Source of the DNA: Pipra filicauda
Lineage: Eukaryota; Chordata; Aves; Passeriformes; Pipridae
Length of the DNA: 64,000 nucleotides
Assembly (NCBI RefSeq): GCF_003945595.2
Contig: NW_024104140.1
Coordinates: forward strand, 1,116,001-1,180,000
Reading direction: 5' to 3'
This document shows, piece by piece, positions 52,501 through 64,000 of the stretch. Within the stretch, counting starts at the first letter, position 1. The number at the start of each line of letters is the position of its first letter. A program made the position numbers and the translations under genes. The notes below the pieces were generated by a model. The model worked only from the letters and a program-made list of their open reading frames with translations. It was not told the origin of the DNA and did no database searches.

Positions 52501-54600
52501 ACAATATCCTTGCAGGGTCCCTCCTGCTGTTGCGCAGTCATAGATTTTCTGCAGCACTGAAGGACCTTCTGAGGACAAAACAACAGTCCGTTTAATTCGT
52601 TAACAGTTTTTTTGTCTTCTCTTGTTATTGGAAAGTTTGTGCAGGACAAAGATTATGGCTTGGGACCTATACACACGCTTAAATAACAGAAATAGCAGGC
52701 TGCTTTTCATCAGCCAGCTCAAACAGCAGACAGAAGACTGCCTGCATCTAGATACACCCCAGATGTTTCATGTTGAACTTGATGGAATTTCAAGAGAAGT
52801 GTAGATCTTATCAGAATACACTTTTGGCTGCCTGCCCTACCCTACCTCGTCTTTTCACATTTCCTGCAGTTGTTGGAGAGAAATGGATATGAGGTAATGC
52901 CCATCTGTGTTATTAACTCACCAGATCACACGATGAGGGCCTGCTTGTGGTCCTGATGGGAACATGTTTCCCCAAGTACAAGTCAGATTCCTGGGGTGTG
53001 TATAAGTCTGTAGTGTATTCATCCAGAATCACCACTATGTTCCTATGAGCCTGGAGGCATAACCTTATGTGCCTGAGGGGGAATTTCACTGCCTAACTCA
53101 TTTGGACAGACTACGCTAAGCACAGTAAGCACTTGGTCCTGCATATTGATCATCTCTTCTTGCTAGAACTCCTAGCTGCTCTGGTCATACAGTTACTATA
53201 ACCATAGATATTAAAAATCTCACTTCTCTAGGACTGGTAGTATTCGTCTGAATGTTCTGTCCAAAGGCCAGGCTCCTTCAGCTAAGGGTTAGTGCTGTCT
53301 AATCAGTTGTGATACAAGTCCTAAGTTCATGCATTCCACCCCAATACTTCCTCATGGGAGAGGAGTGCAAGTGGTGAACATTCAGTCGATGCACTGACCT
53401 TGCACTTCGTCCAGCAGAAAAGGCTGATATTTTCTCAACACTCTTAGTCTCTTTGTGTGGGGGGTTTAGCGTTGCCTGCTACTGCTCCTCTTTTTCTGTC
53501 CTTAGCTTTAGACGGTAGTTCACCATCTTGTTCCCTGTCAAGGTAGCTTTCCTGAGACCTGAAGAGCAAGGAACAAATAAAGATTTGAAGCTGGTTGAGA
53601 GCCTTATGAGTAGTGCCTGGAAATCCTGGGAGAGACAAGCCTGCAGCCCTGGGATAATGTCCCTGGTTTTGGAGAAGAGTCTTTGGTTTCTGTGTTCCTT
53701 CCAACAGATGCAGAAGATAATCATCAGCTACTGTAGACAAGATTGTTCAAGCATCTTGCAGAAACTGTTTGATAGTGTATGCTCTGAAGGTCTTCACTCA
53801 ACATCAGCCTTCTGCCACACACCTTTTGAAAGCTTCAGGGGTAGAGGCTGTTCAGCTTAATCTTACCTCTATGCTTGGTAAACATAACTTATAAAAATTT
53901 CTGTTGTTGACAAACTGCAGGGATCACCAGGTTGCTGGGGACATTCTAGGCTGGTAGCTTTATTAATAGGAAATATTAGAAGTGAACGTGATTTTACTAG
54001 AAGCAGTGGGAAGTACATGTTAGTTACAGTGACTCAGGTTACCCTTTTTCTACATGGGGTTTTCTAGACACTGCTCTTTTGATTTCCTCTGTCTGTTAAA
54101 TTCTCAGCCAAAAACCCTGTCTGTTCTAGGTCTTTCAGATCTGTTCCTCTCAGATACTGAAAGCTTGATGATGAAGGCAGAGGGGAGTAAATTACTGTTT
54201 ATGCCATTGGAAATGCAAATAACTGCTCATTTAAAGTAATGTCCAGTGTTATTGAAAAGAACATCTGCTTTATTGCATTTGTGGTCCAGGGTCTAGTTAG
54301 AAATATTCTGTGTGGATTTTTGAGTATTCAGAGGTACCAGAAGTGACTGTAAGATACTACCAGGCAGCAAAGATCACACTGTCAGCCTCATCTCAGAGTT
54401 GTTGTTCCAGAGGGTTTCTTAGCTTCAGAATTTAAATGGAAGTGGTGGTGGAAGAGATAACGTTGTATATGCCAGGGCCCTGCAGGCACCCACAAGCTTT
54501 TGTTGCTTTGTGCAGCCTCACCTGGGACCTCTACCCACAACCTCGCTCCATCTGGCCCCAACAGGACAGCAGGTAATAAAAAACAGTCCCAGAAGTGTTT
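49551..54600. other. Intergenic DNA between convergent IDUA and purpurin
   Basis: About 5 kb without a recognised gene. It holds an LTR start fragment at 52207-52262 and a 105-codon open frame on - at 51988-51671 that I cannot assign. An isolated AATAAA on + near 52076 belongs to nothing I can identify. Confidence 0.55.
52207..52262 (+). mobile_element. 5' end fragment of an avian ERV LTR
   Basis: Begins TGTCATGGTTTAACCGCAGC and continues CAGCAACCAAGTACCAC and AGCAGCTCGCTGCC. This closely resembles the start of a common avian ERV LTR family. Similarity ends after about 56 bases, so only the first part of U3 remains. Confidence 0.7.
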
Positions 54601-54623
54601 TGTTTTGTTTTTTTTTAAAAACA

Positions 54624-54740
54624 TTTATTGATTAATGCCACATTAGGTAATATTGTATTGCACACAGTTTACAGATCCCCCAATATTTTCATGTGTTTTT
54701 CAGGAAAAACACACTAGTCCTATGATTTTATTTTTTTATT
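54624..54740 (-). terminator. RBP4L: Purpurin polyadenylation signals
   Basis: On -, AATAAA lies at 54740-54735, about 70 bases past the stop, and again at 54629-54624. A 3' UTR of about 90-200 bases is implied. Confidence 0.6.
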
Positions 54741-54809
54741 AGCTGAGTGGCAACTTCAAGACCAAGAGGTCTGGTTTCTGAGCTTAAGGATAGGATCAGA
54801 AGTGTACTT

Positions 54810-54820
54810 TTAGCAGGCCC
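54810..54820 (-). CDS. RBP4L: Purpurin coding exon 5 (11-base terminal coding part)
   Basis: After acceptor TTCTTTCCAG the sequence GGGCCTGCTAA completes Gly194 and adds Ala, Cys and stop. The phase fits exon 4. Cys196 sits 14 residues after Cys182, the same spacing as the last two disulfide cysteines of RBP4. That spacing is the main reason to prefer this exon over read-through of exon 4. Confidence 0.85.
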
Positions 54821-57800
54821 CTGGAAAGAAAGAAAAGTAAACTTTAGTCCTTTTAAAAAGTAAGCTTGCAAAGTGCTTTAACAGCTTTTTAGTCTTCAGT
54901 GAAGCTGTAGCTACAGCCTTCCTAGAGTACTTCTGAATCACAGTACAAGGTTAGGATGGGGGGTGCAAAAGCTGCTGTTTGCACTGCTCTGTGTCTGTTG
55001 GCATAGCACTCGGCAGCCTTTCCCAGCTAGACACGGGCTTTCAGCTTTCCTGAGCACCTAGACATGCAAACGAGCTACCTTCCCTCTGCTACAGAGAGCA
55101 TTATGAGGGGGTGTGGGGCAGGGATACCCATCCCACGCCCACAACCTTGGGTGATGCCAGCACCTGCTCTGCAGTGGAGGACTGGCTGGCACAAGGACAT
55201 GCTGTTCAGAAGGTTTTAGCTGCTCTTCTTTGTCCCACAATGTGTCCCACATGTGTGCTACTGTGGCATCGGGCCTGGCCAACCTCCAGGCAAGGCAGTG
55301 AGTATGTGAGTGGTGGGCACTCAGCTGCCAACAAATAGGAGTTTCTGCTCCAGCACAGCCCTAAAAAATTATCTGCCTGTCTCATGGGCAGCATTTGAGC
55401 TAAATCAGCTCCCATACCTTCAGAAAAATGTTCTCGAAATGAGCTTTGGACACAGTCTGTTTGCATGTCTGTGGCACAACTGCTGACTCCCGCTGCCGGC
55501 AGGCACAGTCAGAAACACCCAGAGCCCCTCATCGCTGCTGTTGAGACCACCCAGGACACAAATCGTGATGGAGCTAAGAAGAGTGAGGGTGCTCCTTCCT
55601 GGGGGCACCTTCTCCTCTTTTCCTGGAGGACATTGTTATCCAAGTGGTCAAGACCAGCATTTCCAAGTGCTGAAGCACAGGGTTGTTACATCCATCCCTG
55701 TGCTATCTAATAGAGTAACAAAGCTGATCTTTTGGTAGTGTGCCAGTTTCAGCGCACAGGGTTCCTGTGAGGGCAATCTTAAGGCTGCAGAACCAGCGTG
55801 CAACAGGCTCTTGCCCTTGCACAGTCTTGTCTTTGTAGCTGTTTCTTACCAGATCTAACATTAAAAAAGGGTTGCTTAACGAGTACACCTTAGTTTGCTA
55901 TGGTTCTGTCACATTAACAGCAAGTGCAATCACCTACTCTACAACTCGGTAAGTTCGCTGATTAGCCCACAGTACCTGACTGCAGCACGGGCTGGAACTG
56001 GCCAGACATGCAGATTTCTTCCTGCTTCTGGCGCACAATGCGCTGGATGGCCGGGGGGAGGCCGCGGGGGTTGCGTGAGAAGATCAGGGAGTAGCCATCG
56101 TCACAGGAGCCGTCCTCCTTCAGGCTGCGGCAGGCGTAGGTGATGGCGTAGTTATCGTAGTCGGTGTCAATCACCCAGTAGTTGTCCCCTAAAACACCAG
56201 AACGTGCGTGTTGGTCACAGTGGGAAAGACAGAGGGGAGGGGGGGATGCTTCCACAGGGAGACACCTCACTTCAGCACATGGCAGGGATAGCTTCCCAAA
56301 GGATCTAGTATCGCCTCCCATGTGCACCTTGAAGTGAAGAACTGGGACAAGCACAGGGAATCTTGAGGCTGTGTTGTTCCCCATGGCGCTCAGTGCGTTT
56401 TCACCTTTTGTTTCTTAGGCTAGAATTATTAGGAGGACTAGGACTTTCTAAGTTTGCAATGACAAAAAAAATCTCTTTTTGTTCCTTGCTCAAGTATGGT
56501 GAAGGGAGGGGCATACAGAATAAATTTTGACCATACAGATTACACTTCCTATACAGGAAGCCTCAGCAAAACATGCCTCCTGCTTTCCAGCCTTGCTCAA
56601 CTGAGTTCATTTTGGTGTGGCTTATCTTCCAGTACTGAGTGAGTGTACTTCTTTCTTACTCATTAGCGGGCCAAGTCCTCCACAAGTTCCATAGCTGGAT
56701 TCCCACAGCTATGGGACACTCAGGCACATAGGATGGGGTTTACACACAGGGTGCGTAACTGAGGTTCAGAATGAGCAGTTGCTGCAACGGGAACTTCAGT
56801 TAACAGCTCCATTTCTTTGAGTCCAGCTATGTCTGTCTGAGGGAAACTGTGCCTGGCTGCTGAAGGAGAACTGTGCCTGGCTGCTGGAGGGCAAATATGG
56901 GTCCACGTGTCTCCTCCAATTAGCTATGAAGACCTCAAGGATGACTGACCTCAGCATTTTTATATGCCCACAGTGGGGCCCAGGAACTATGCTTCACTAG
57001 GTTCAACACCTCACCTGGCTGGACAAAACCTGTGTGTGGGGGCCAATGCCTCTAATCTGCACCCTCCCTGTGTATGGTGTATCAGAGGGGTCTCTGTGGA
57101 GTCTCTGGATCCTGCCTCTTCTGTGGAGATAAAATACACTACTTGCATAAAGCATCCCCCCCCCCCCCAAAAAAAAAAGGATGTTTGTCTGCACTTGGAG
57201 CAATTTGAGCTGAACTGTTTTTCCTGCTCATATGTTGAAATGCACACCTGGGGAGCTGTAAGCAATTGGCCAGCATCAGAGGGCTGGAGAAGTTCACTTA
57301 CCACCACTGGAGAGGTAGCTGGCCAGTCCTTGGTAGGTCATGTACATTTTTGCTGGAGTGGTTGGGTCAGGTACGGTGTACTGAGCAGCCATGTCAGCAC
57401 AGATCACCCAGAAACTGCAACGAGATCCATGAGATTCAGGGTAAAACCTGGCAGCATGTGAGCTCTAAATGGGTGTTCCTCACTCAGGACTTGGGCACAA
57501 CTGCCTCAGGAATGGGCATGGCCTCTCTTAATGCCAAGTCAGTGTTTGTCATTAAGTGATGCAAACCTCACACACACTCTCACAAACACACACACACACA
57601 GAGACACACACGGAGTGCATTGCTGCTGTCTGGTTCCCAACTCTGCTGTATGATTATGCTGTGGCTGGGGCAGCACCTCCTGACCCTATGGCTTTTTGCC
57701 ACTCATATCTGTACAAGCAGACAGCCACCAAGCAAAAATGATGAATGTCATTTCTTGGCTCCCTGCTAGCAGACTGCAGAGTGAGGTGACCTGCATTTGG

Positions 57801-60614
57801 GCTCATTTGGAGTCATTCACTGTGTCCCCAGGCAGAGGCAGGGAGTCGACTCTCCTCTCTCTAACCCTTCCTAGCACTATTGGCACAGGGATGTCTGTCA
57901 CAAGCACTGTAATAATTATAGCCCCCCCTTCCAAGTTAGTTAAAAGCCATCACACAGCCTTTGAGACCCTTTTAGGTGCCCATTTCTTCCAATGCCCTTT
58001 TCTGGTTGGGATCTGTTTGCTTTGAATAGCACCCACGTTTTAGCACAGTTTGTCAAGCATTGCCTGGATTTGTGAAACAGTGGAAAGATCTTCATTCCCT
58101 TCCTTGCTCTGGCTGCGCTTCCCCTTTATCTTGCCTTTGCAGAAATAAAATTCCCAGCAGCTCTGAGACCCTGCTTGATTTCTGAAGAGTCCTTTCAGGA
58201 ATCTTCCCACTTGCACTGTGTGGCCTGTCTGCAAAGCTTCATTTGCCCCTTCCCAAAACCTCCTGGAGTGCTGTGCTGTTAAGACTTACAAGGTTCATAG
58301 CCACCTGCTAGTGCTAGCCTACCAGGAGCCCCAGATTTTCTTTTCTGCTCTCAGAAAGCTATTTAATCCCTTTACATGCCGTAATTCCTTGTAGTAATCA
58401 TGACCAACAGGCAAAACTCTAAGCTTCTCACCATCTGTCTATTCAGGCATTGCAATGGCATCTCAGAGTTAACCACGTTTTCCTCAGAAATCTGTCTAAC
58501 ACTGTTGAGAGATCTGTGAAAGCAATGCTCACTTACACCCCTCTCCTTCCCCTGAACCTCTCAGTGAAATGAGAGCTATCCTGCCCTTGCAGCACCAAGC
58601 CTTCGCTAGCTCCTTCACTTGTTGCAGTTCATTTACTTAACCACTCCATCATTCAAGATTTGTCTTAATACCTGATTTTATGCAGTACTTTTGTGATGGA
58701 CCCAAACCTGAGCCAGGATGAAAAGTAACCCAGGACTCAAAAGTGTCTAAATTCTAGCTTCTAATATCGTGCCTTGGCTGGGCTTCCCTTTTCGATGAAG
58801 AAAACCCAGTCATGTTCTATGCTTAGAATAGATCGCCATCCATATCCCCCTCATCTAGTACCTCTTGGCAGCAGCTAGAGCTGAAAGTCAAAAGAGCTCA
58901 CCCAAAAAGCTTCACTCGGCCTTTGGAAGACGCTGTCATTGTGCCATCTTCCTCCACGGTGTATTCAGCAGAGATGTTGTCCTGAAGGAAAAGGCCTTCT
59001 GGATCCTTCTTGGCCAGGGCATACCATTTCCCTGCATACTAACATGAAAGTGTATTAATATCTGAATTAATCACAATGGCCAGATTAGCACAAAAACGAT
59101 TTTGTGATCATGGTGCCTCTCTGACTCCCCGTTGCCTGGCCTATGGATAAAGTCTGAGTTTGGGTGGGTATGCAGCACACAGGTCCTGCAGTGCTGCCTG
59201 GTGAGCCCTTGCCTCTGAGCCAAGAGGAGCAGGTCTATCAGATCTGCACTGCTGTGTGCGTGTACTCGTTGTCAAGTGAGACATTCCTGTCATAGTGACC
59301 CCCCACTGAAAGCTTCTCCCATCCTGAGATGCCTGCTGGGAGTCAGGCTGGTTCTTCCCTGTTCCTGTTCAGGTGCCTGCTCTTCCATGGAAGATGCCAT
59401 CAACAATACCAAACTGCAGCCACAAAGACCTCAGCAAGCTAGCTGGAGACATACTTTGGGGCTGCCAGGGGCCACAGTTGATCTCTGACAGCGAAAAGGG
59501 TCTACCCAGCAAAGCAGAAAGCAATGACTGTGTGCTCAATGAAAAGGAGAGGGTGTGCTGGGGAGAGTAGCAACAGTGAGAAAAGAAATCAGATCAAGGG
59601 GAAGAAAATGTCTATGAAAAAAATGGTTCCCTGGAAATGTACAAGCAGTATCTAGTGAAATGAAAACAAGATCTGAACAGATGACTGACAGATAGGAAGA
59701 CCCTTAAAGGTTAACATTATTAGTAGAAATACCAAAAAAAAGTAGAAGCTAGCTGTGTTAAATTTGATACTCCAGTGAACCTAATGAGATCTGTTTGGCA
59801 AGTTATGTGCTTAAGCCTGAAACAAGTCTGTAATTCCCAAATACAAGAACCTGAGCAAAAACTTTGACCTTTTAAAACTGAGATGTTCCCAAAGCTCTCC
59901 CCAGAAACGGGTCCAGCAAAGCCAATCTTGTATAGAGGGAGTGCTTGCCATGTCCCAGCTGCATATGGGAGTGGGATGTTTGCTGAGCATTAGTTAAACA
60001 GGTACTGGCACACTAGTCTGGACCTTTCCAACAGCAAGTAAGCCCTCATTTCCTTCTCAGAGGCACAAATGATGTGTTTGAACAAGAGTCAATGTTCAGG
60101 ATACCAAACTAGTTAAGATTTCAGTTTGCTGTGACTTCCAAAACTGGCTGATGGTGGATGCAAGTACCCCAGATCATGTGTTTGAGCTTTGTCTCTGATG
60201 TGGATCTAAATTGTTTCATTCTTGGGCCTACTCAAATCTGAAATCCGTATTGAGTGTCGAGCTAACAGAAAACGACATCTAATAGAGTAACATTTCTTAT
60301 TTTCAAGGCCCATTTTACCATAATGTTCAGAGGGTTAAACAGTACTGAGAAAAGCAAACTACAGGAACAGCATCTGCGAGACAGCGTACAAAAGGGGTTA
60401 ACTTTCTGGTGAAGAACGCCTTTAGACTAACACAACTCATAACCTTAAAAAAAAAAAAAAAGTTCTTCACATATACTGTTGAAGTAACCATAGTTACCCT
60501 TTTTGGATCAAAATTGTCTTTCACAGAGAAAGACTCCACTGCGCAGGTCTGAGCTAGGCTATATCCAACAGTGGAGAAGACCGAGGCCAGGAAAACGTAC
60601 TGCGCGTATTTCAT
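54810..60614 (-). CDS. RBP4L: Purpurin, retinol-binding lipocalin (full coding span)
   Basis: Secreted lipocalin of the RBP4 family. In chick and fish, purpurin is made by photoreceptors, binds retinol and promotes adhesion and survival of neural retina cells. Five exons join in frame to 196 residues. A signal peptide ([20 protein letters not shown]) is followed by the lipocalin motif [19 protein letters not shown] (from Gly42). Six cysteines at 24, 90, 142, 151, 182 and 196 match the RBP4 disulfides by position, pairing 24-182, 90-196 and 142-151. The C-terminus stops at GAC, so it lacks the tail that RBP4 carries after its last cysteine. The gene is convergent with IDUA. The symbol follows fish usage (rbp4l), and avian naming may differ. 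Confidence 0.95.
54821..55975 (-). other. RBP4L: Purpurin intron 4 (last coding intron)
   Basis: The donor G|GTACTG at 55976/55975 is not the best consensus. The acceptor TTCTTTCCAG is strong. No other gene or element is recognised. Confidence 0.8.
55976..56188 (-). CDS. RBP4L: Purpurin coding exon 4
   Basis: Encodes [60 protein letters not shown] and [10 protein letters not shown] (residues 124-193). It carries Cys142, Cys151 and Cys182. The acceptor is TTCTGGTGTTTTAG. Confidence 0.97.
57302..57414 (-). CDS. RBP4L: Purpurin coding exon 3
   Basis: Encodes [20 protein letters not shown] and [17 protein letters not shown], with split Gly codons at both ends. Carries Cys90. Acceptor TCTCGTTGCAG, donor GGTG|GTAAGT. 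Confidence 0.97.
57568..57612. repeat. CA microsatellite
   Basis: An interrupted ACACAC run in purpurin intron 2. A separate poly-C/poly-A tract lies at about 57156-57178 in intron 3. No other element is recognised in the purpurin introns (56189-57301, 57415-58901, 59039-60497). Confidence 0.85.
58902..59038 (-). CDS. RBP4L: Purpurin coding exon 2
   Basis: Encodes [40 protein letters not shown] and RVKLF, with the lipocalin G-x-W motif and one NIS sequon. Donor GG|GTGAGC, acceptor TTCATGTTAG. Confidence 0.97.
60498..60614 (-). CDS. RBP4L: Purpurin coding exon 1
   Basis: Encodes [39 protein letters not shown] (39 residues). The ATG lies one base after an acceptor (CTTTTGTCTTGCAG|AATG), so transcription starts in an upstream non-coding exon. 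Donor AGG|GTAACT. Confidence 0.95.
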
Positions 60615-60615
60615 T

Positions 60616-61402
60616 CTGCAAGACAAAAGCAAATACAGAGTTTTACTTCGTGCAGTAGGTGGGGGTTGCAAGTGCTGTGCCTACAGGTGCATTTCCCTCA
60701 TTTTAAAACTAGTTTCTTTCCAAACTGAGTGCACTACCAACTCCTCCACTGAGAAACTATGGAGTCGTTGTGGTGCCTGAATTCAGCCAAAACTGAACAG
60801 CAATGGCAATTACTTTGCAAGAGTATTTTGCATGCCAGTAGTAGTATTGCAGTTCATGATATTCTTACATTATAAATCTAGCCAGATTATGGATAGGGTT
60901 GGTAAGACTTGGTAAAAAATTCAAATGTTTTGAATTTTGTTTTCATGGAAAGGAAAATGCTCTGATGAGCTCTGGTAAAGCACTGTAGGTTGTAAAATAC
61001 ACCTTGGTATTGCCTGCCCTCTGGCCATTCCTTCTCCAAACACAGTGAATAATATTAGTTTGCCAAAAGCCTGATCTGTCATTGCAGAGCAACCACTAGG
61101 TGTCTGTGGCTTTATTTGTCTCCACGGGCTTCCCAGTTCATCCATATCCCAGCATAATTCTTAGTCTTCCGAAAGAGAGCATCTTCATGATACATTCTTG
61201 CCAAGTATTTGACCCTGAATACCTGTCCTGATGCCAAGATAAAACTGTTGCCTGAAACTTGTTAGCAGCATCCAGGCTGAGCTACCAACCCAAGACCCAA
61301 ACACCCATGCAGCTACTCTGTTCCTAGCTGCTGCTGTGCAAGCTGCACTTCCCTGCTGCAATAGATGCTAATCTGGTCCACCTCTGCTGAAGAGAGACCT
61401 AC
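60616..61402 (-). other. RBP4L: Predicted purpurin 5' UTR intron
   Basis: Runs from donor CCAG|GTAGGT to acceptor GTCTTGCAG. No element is recognised inside. Confidence 0.65.
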
Positions 61403-61480
61403 CTGGATGGGGTGGAGATGTTGGAGATCCTTGAGACCACTCTGCTTCAGTCTTTGGGCTGCAGGTAGCAGGAGAGTTTT
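61403..61480 (-). other. RBP4L: Predicted non-coding first exon of purpurin
   Basis: It follows a TATA-like box by the usual 25-30 bases and ends at a perfect-looking donor (CATCCAG|GTAGGT). The 5' limit is inferred from TATA spacing. Joined to coding exon 1, it gives a 5' UTR of about 75-80 bases. Confidence 0.6.
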
Positions 61481-61500
61481 GTGTCAATTGCCCTCCAGCT

Positions 61501-61609
61501 GCCTTTAAATAAGGAATCTGCAAAGTCACTAATTGGTTATTTTTGCTCTTGTGCCTGAATAAAACACTTAATCTTGGATAATCCATTATGTAAAAACCAA
61601 CTTTAATCC
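61501..61609 (-). promoter_or_regulatory. RBP4L: Purpurin promoter with TATA, CCAAT and CRX-type sites
   Basis: Read on -, there is a TATA-like TTATTTAAAGG (61513-61503) and CCAAT at 61536-61532. Two CRX/OTX consensus sites, written TAATCC on +, lie at 61579-61584 and 61604-61609. The sites lie about 70-105 bases upstream of the TATA box. CRX is the main photoreceptor homeodomain activator, which suits a photoreceptor product. I recall reports of Crx control of fish purpurin but cannot verify them here. Confidence 0.6.
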
Positions 61610-64000
61610 TCACACTGGTGGGTCTGACTGCTATAGTGATACAAACACAGCTTTTACATAATGGAAAAGCTGCCCAGAAAGCTAATAAATCTGCTGATTT
61701 AATTGTACTACACCTTTGTCTCATTGAAGTCTTTCTGCTTCAAACACATGTTAGGAGAATAAGCACAGAGCATTAATCAGAGAAACACTTGGACTATACA
61801 TACTCGTCTGCAGAAGCATGTGTTTGAGTTTGACAAGATTCATGGTCTAGATACATAATTAGCTCTTCTGATGCCTGCTTCATCAGATTGAGGTGATCCT
61901 TGCAAAAGTAGAAAGATGTTATGCACCACCTACAGTGGTGAGGGGACAAAAAAGTGCCAAAATACAAACTTTTGCCTTCATGTATTCACATCAAAATCTC
62001 AGAGTCCCCAGTTCTCCTGTGCACTGCAACACTTTTATGCACATTCTTCCCAGCTGATTTTGTAAGCATTTCCAGTTACATAAATACTATAGCTCTCTCC
62101 TTCCCTAAATGTTCTTCCTAGGAGCCTTTCATGGGGATACAGTAAAACACAAAAGGATGAGAAAGCAGAAATTACTAGAAAAATACTTTTGGCAGCAAAC
62201 CGTGCCTGTCATTCTCAAGTGCCCAAAGAATTTCCCCAACTGCAAAGGCTTCTCCTGCACTCCTTCTCCCAGGCTTACCTGGGAGATCTAAGACTTCAGA
62301 CACTCAACTAGGAGCTGCCATTAACTAACAGTTACTTTTCCCACTGGGCTGCTAGGTGCTGGGGAGCCTTGGACGTCACCACTAGGGAAAACTCTGTAGT
62401 TCCCAAGTAAGTTCCTGGGAGTCCTGACACTTTTGGTTCCAATCCAATGATCTAGACATTCAGAGTAAGGCTAAAACCTTCTGTACATTTTGGACTTGCT
62501 GCAGAGATCCCTTACTGCCACTTGCCCAGGAATTCCTGAACAGAAGCACTCAACCTTGCCCCGTAGCTGGTGTGAACTGTGTTGCTTTCCAGGCACTTTG
62601 CACAGGGTTGCCCATTGTCTGGGAAAGGCAGTCCTTGCTTGATACTGGAGGAAACTTTTATTTGGCCTCTATGCAGCTTCCACTTCCACTTTAGAGGAAG
62701 GCAATTGTACTTTGTATGCACTATTGTGACTGAACCTTCTCTGTTCTTGCCATCTACGTGTCTTCAAAGGCAACCTGGGCAAGTTCACCAGGGAATGAAC
62801 TCCTGGTAACTGGGACTGCTTGGCTGCTTAAAGAGTCACATAAAAAGCAACTTCTTAAACTGCATTTCCGGGCTAGATGCAGAAGTGTGCTTTTCCACCC
62901 TAACATGGGAATATGACAGAGAACAAACTGGCGTGTTTTCTGTAAATTAGAAGGCTTCCAAATACTTATCACCTCATCTGTTTCCAGCAAAACAGATTGG
63001 TTTATGTCCATGTGAGACACAGGTGACACCCGAAGCCATGCTTAGATGACCATTTAATCCCCTGGGGATTAGACACATGCTAATAATAGCTAATCACAGC
63101 ACAAGATTTTGGTTGGTGAGCATAACATCTGTCACTGCATTATTTGCTGTTTGGAGCAAGAAGAAAACAAAATCAAAGTAACCTTCATTTTTTGCAATAT
63201 TATGGCCATTTGTACTGGGCACAGAAAAAAAAACAAACAAAGGGAAGAATCAAAGCATTGAAACATGTTCCTGGGCTTGTTGAACTTGACAAACATGAAG
63301 TGGATTTTATAAAAAAAAAAAAGGTGCCCTGCAGGCTTTTGTCGTCAAAGAACACATCCAAGAGCCTATTCCAGACCTGCTCATCAAAACTGGCTGTTCT
63401 TAAATAGAAGAAGTGGCCTGACCATTCAGTGTACTGAACTCAGCACACTAGTAACTGGTAGTTTTAATGGCCTGCAGTAAAACAGGTATGCAGATGAGGT
63501 GATTAATCTTATCTTCTTCCCTATCCTGTGGAATACAGCAGCAGTTTTGGATTTCTGACCCGTACCAGGGTCCCCCTCCTTCTGCTTTATTATTGGAAAA
63601 AGCATTGGGAATTACTGCAATTGCACTGCCAACATATGTTGCTAGCTCAGCAGCCGATGGCACAGTATGAGCTCTCTAAATAGCCTCCTGCATCAGGCAT
63701 GAAGTTCACTGCTCTCCAGCAGGCGATCAAGTTGTGTGCTTCTTTGCCATGTAACTGGAGAACAACTACATGTACGTGCATTCTGAGTCTCCCTTGACAG
63801 CTATTGCAGTGGCCATCACACCATAAGTCATGAGGGTTTCATGCTCTAGCTTTAGACCTAATTCATGCTTGCAACAAGTTAGAGCCTATAGACTTACTCC
63901 TGCATTTTTGGTGTTAAGCTGCTTCTGTTGCATGAACAGAAAAGGAAACAGAATATTACATGCATGATTTATACGTCCAGGCATATTCACATACTCTCCG
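61610..64000. other. Upstream of purpurin, nothing recognised
   Basis: About 2.4 kb of non-coding DNA with short open frames only. In mammals FGFRL1 lies on this side of IDUA, but no FGFRL1-like exon is visible here. Confidence 0.55.

Noticed and set aside
55962..55975. Purpurin ending GTVG at the first stop after exon 4
   Set aside because: This would lose the last conserved cysteine. A phase-compatible exon with a good acceptor restores it at 54820.
1..64000. tRNA, rRNA, CRISPR, integrase or other prokaryote-like systems
   Set aside because: None was seen. Everything recognisable is vertebrate nuclear sequence.

Overview
The window is vertebrate nuclear DNA, almost certainly from a bird. 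It shows spliced genes with GT-AG introns, CR1 LINE fragments (the main avian retroposon), solo LTRs of avian type, and the vertebrate arrangement of IDUA with SLC26A1. I would not name a species. I see no tRNA, rRNA, CRISPR array, prokaryotic gene or intact mobile element.

Layout. Positions 1-6160 have no gene that I recognise. They hold an internal CR1 fragment (about 1268-1583, +), a probable solo LTR (about 2478-3390, -), an unexplained inverted-repeat pair (4026-4136 and 4853-4958) and a 3' CR1 copy (5537-6165, -) that ends at the edge of a CpG island. The island (about 6110-6760) is the IDUA promoter. IDUA (alpha-L-iduronidase, lysosomal, GH39) runs on + from 6589 to 49259 in 14 coding exons. 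Every junction keeps frame and the product is 631 residues. Intron 2 is about 27 kb. SLC26A1 (sulfate/oxalate anion exchanger) lies inside it on the opposite strand, in two coding exons (19208-18588 and 17211-15691, 713 residues).

About 5 kb of intergenic DNA follows IDUA. Then, on - and convergent with IDUA, comes a purpurin gene, a retinol-binding lipocalin of the RBP4 family secreted by photoreceptors. It has five coding exons (60614 to 54810, 196 residues) and a probable non-coding first exon near 61403-61480. Upstream of that exon are a TATA-like box, a CCAAT box and two TAATCC (CRX/OTX-type) sites. From 61610 to 64000 I see no gene.

How the genes relate. IDUA degrades heparan and dermatan sulfate in lysosomes, and SLC26A1 moves sulfate across the plasma membrane. 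Their nested antisense arrangement is the one known from mammals. Purpurin is unrelated in function. The points most worth a second look are the 11-base last coding exon of purpurin, which carries a cysteine expected to form a conserved disulfide, and the photoreceptor-type promoter of that gene. After these come the AT-rich cruciform in IDUA intron 4, the two tandem hairpins sharing one loop in intron 2, the 4-5 kb inverted-repeat pair and a 184-residue orphan open frame. I found no convincing wholly new multi-gene system.
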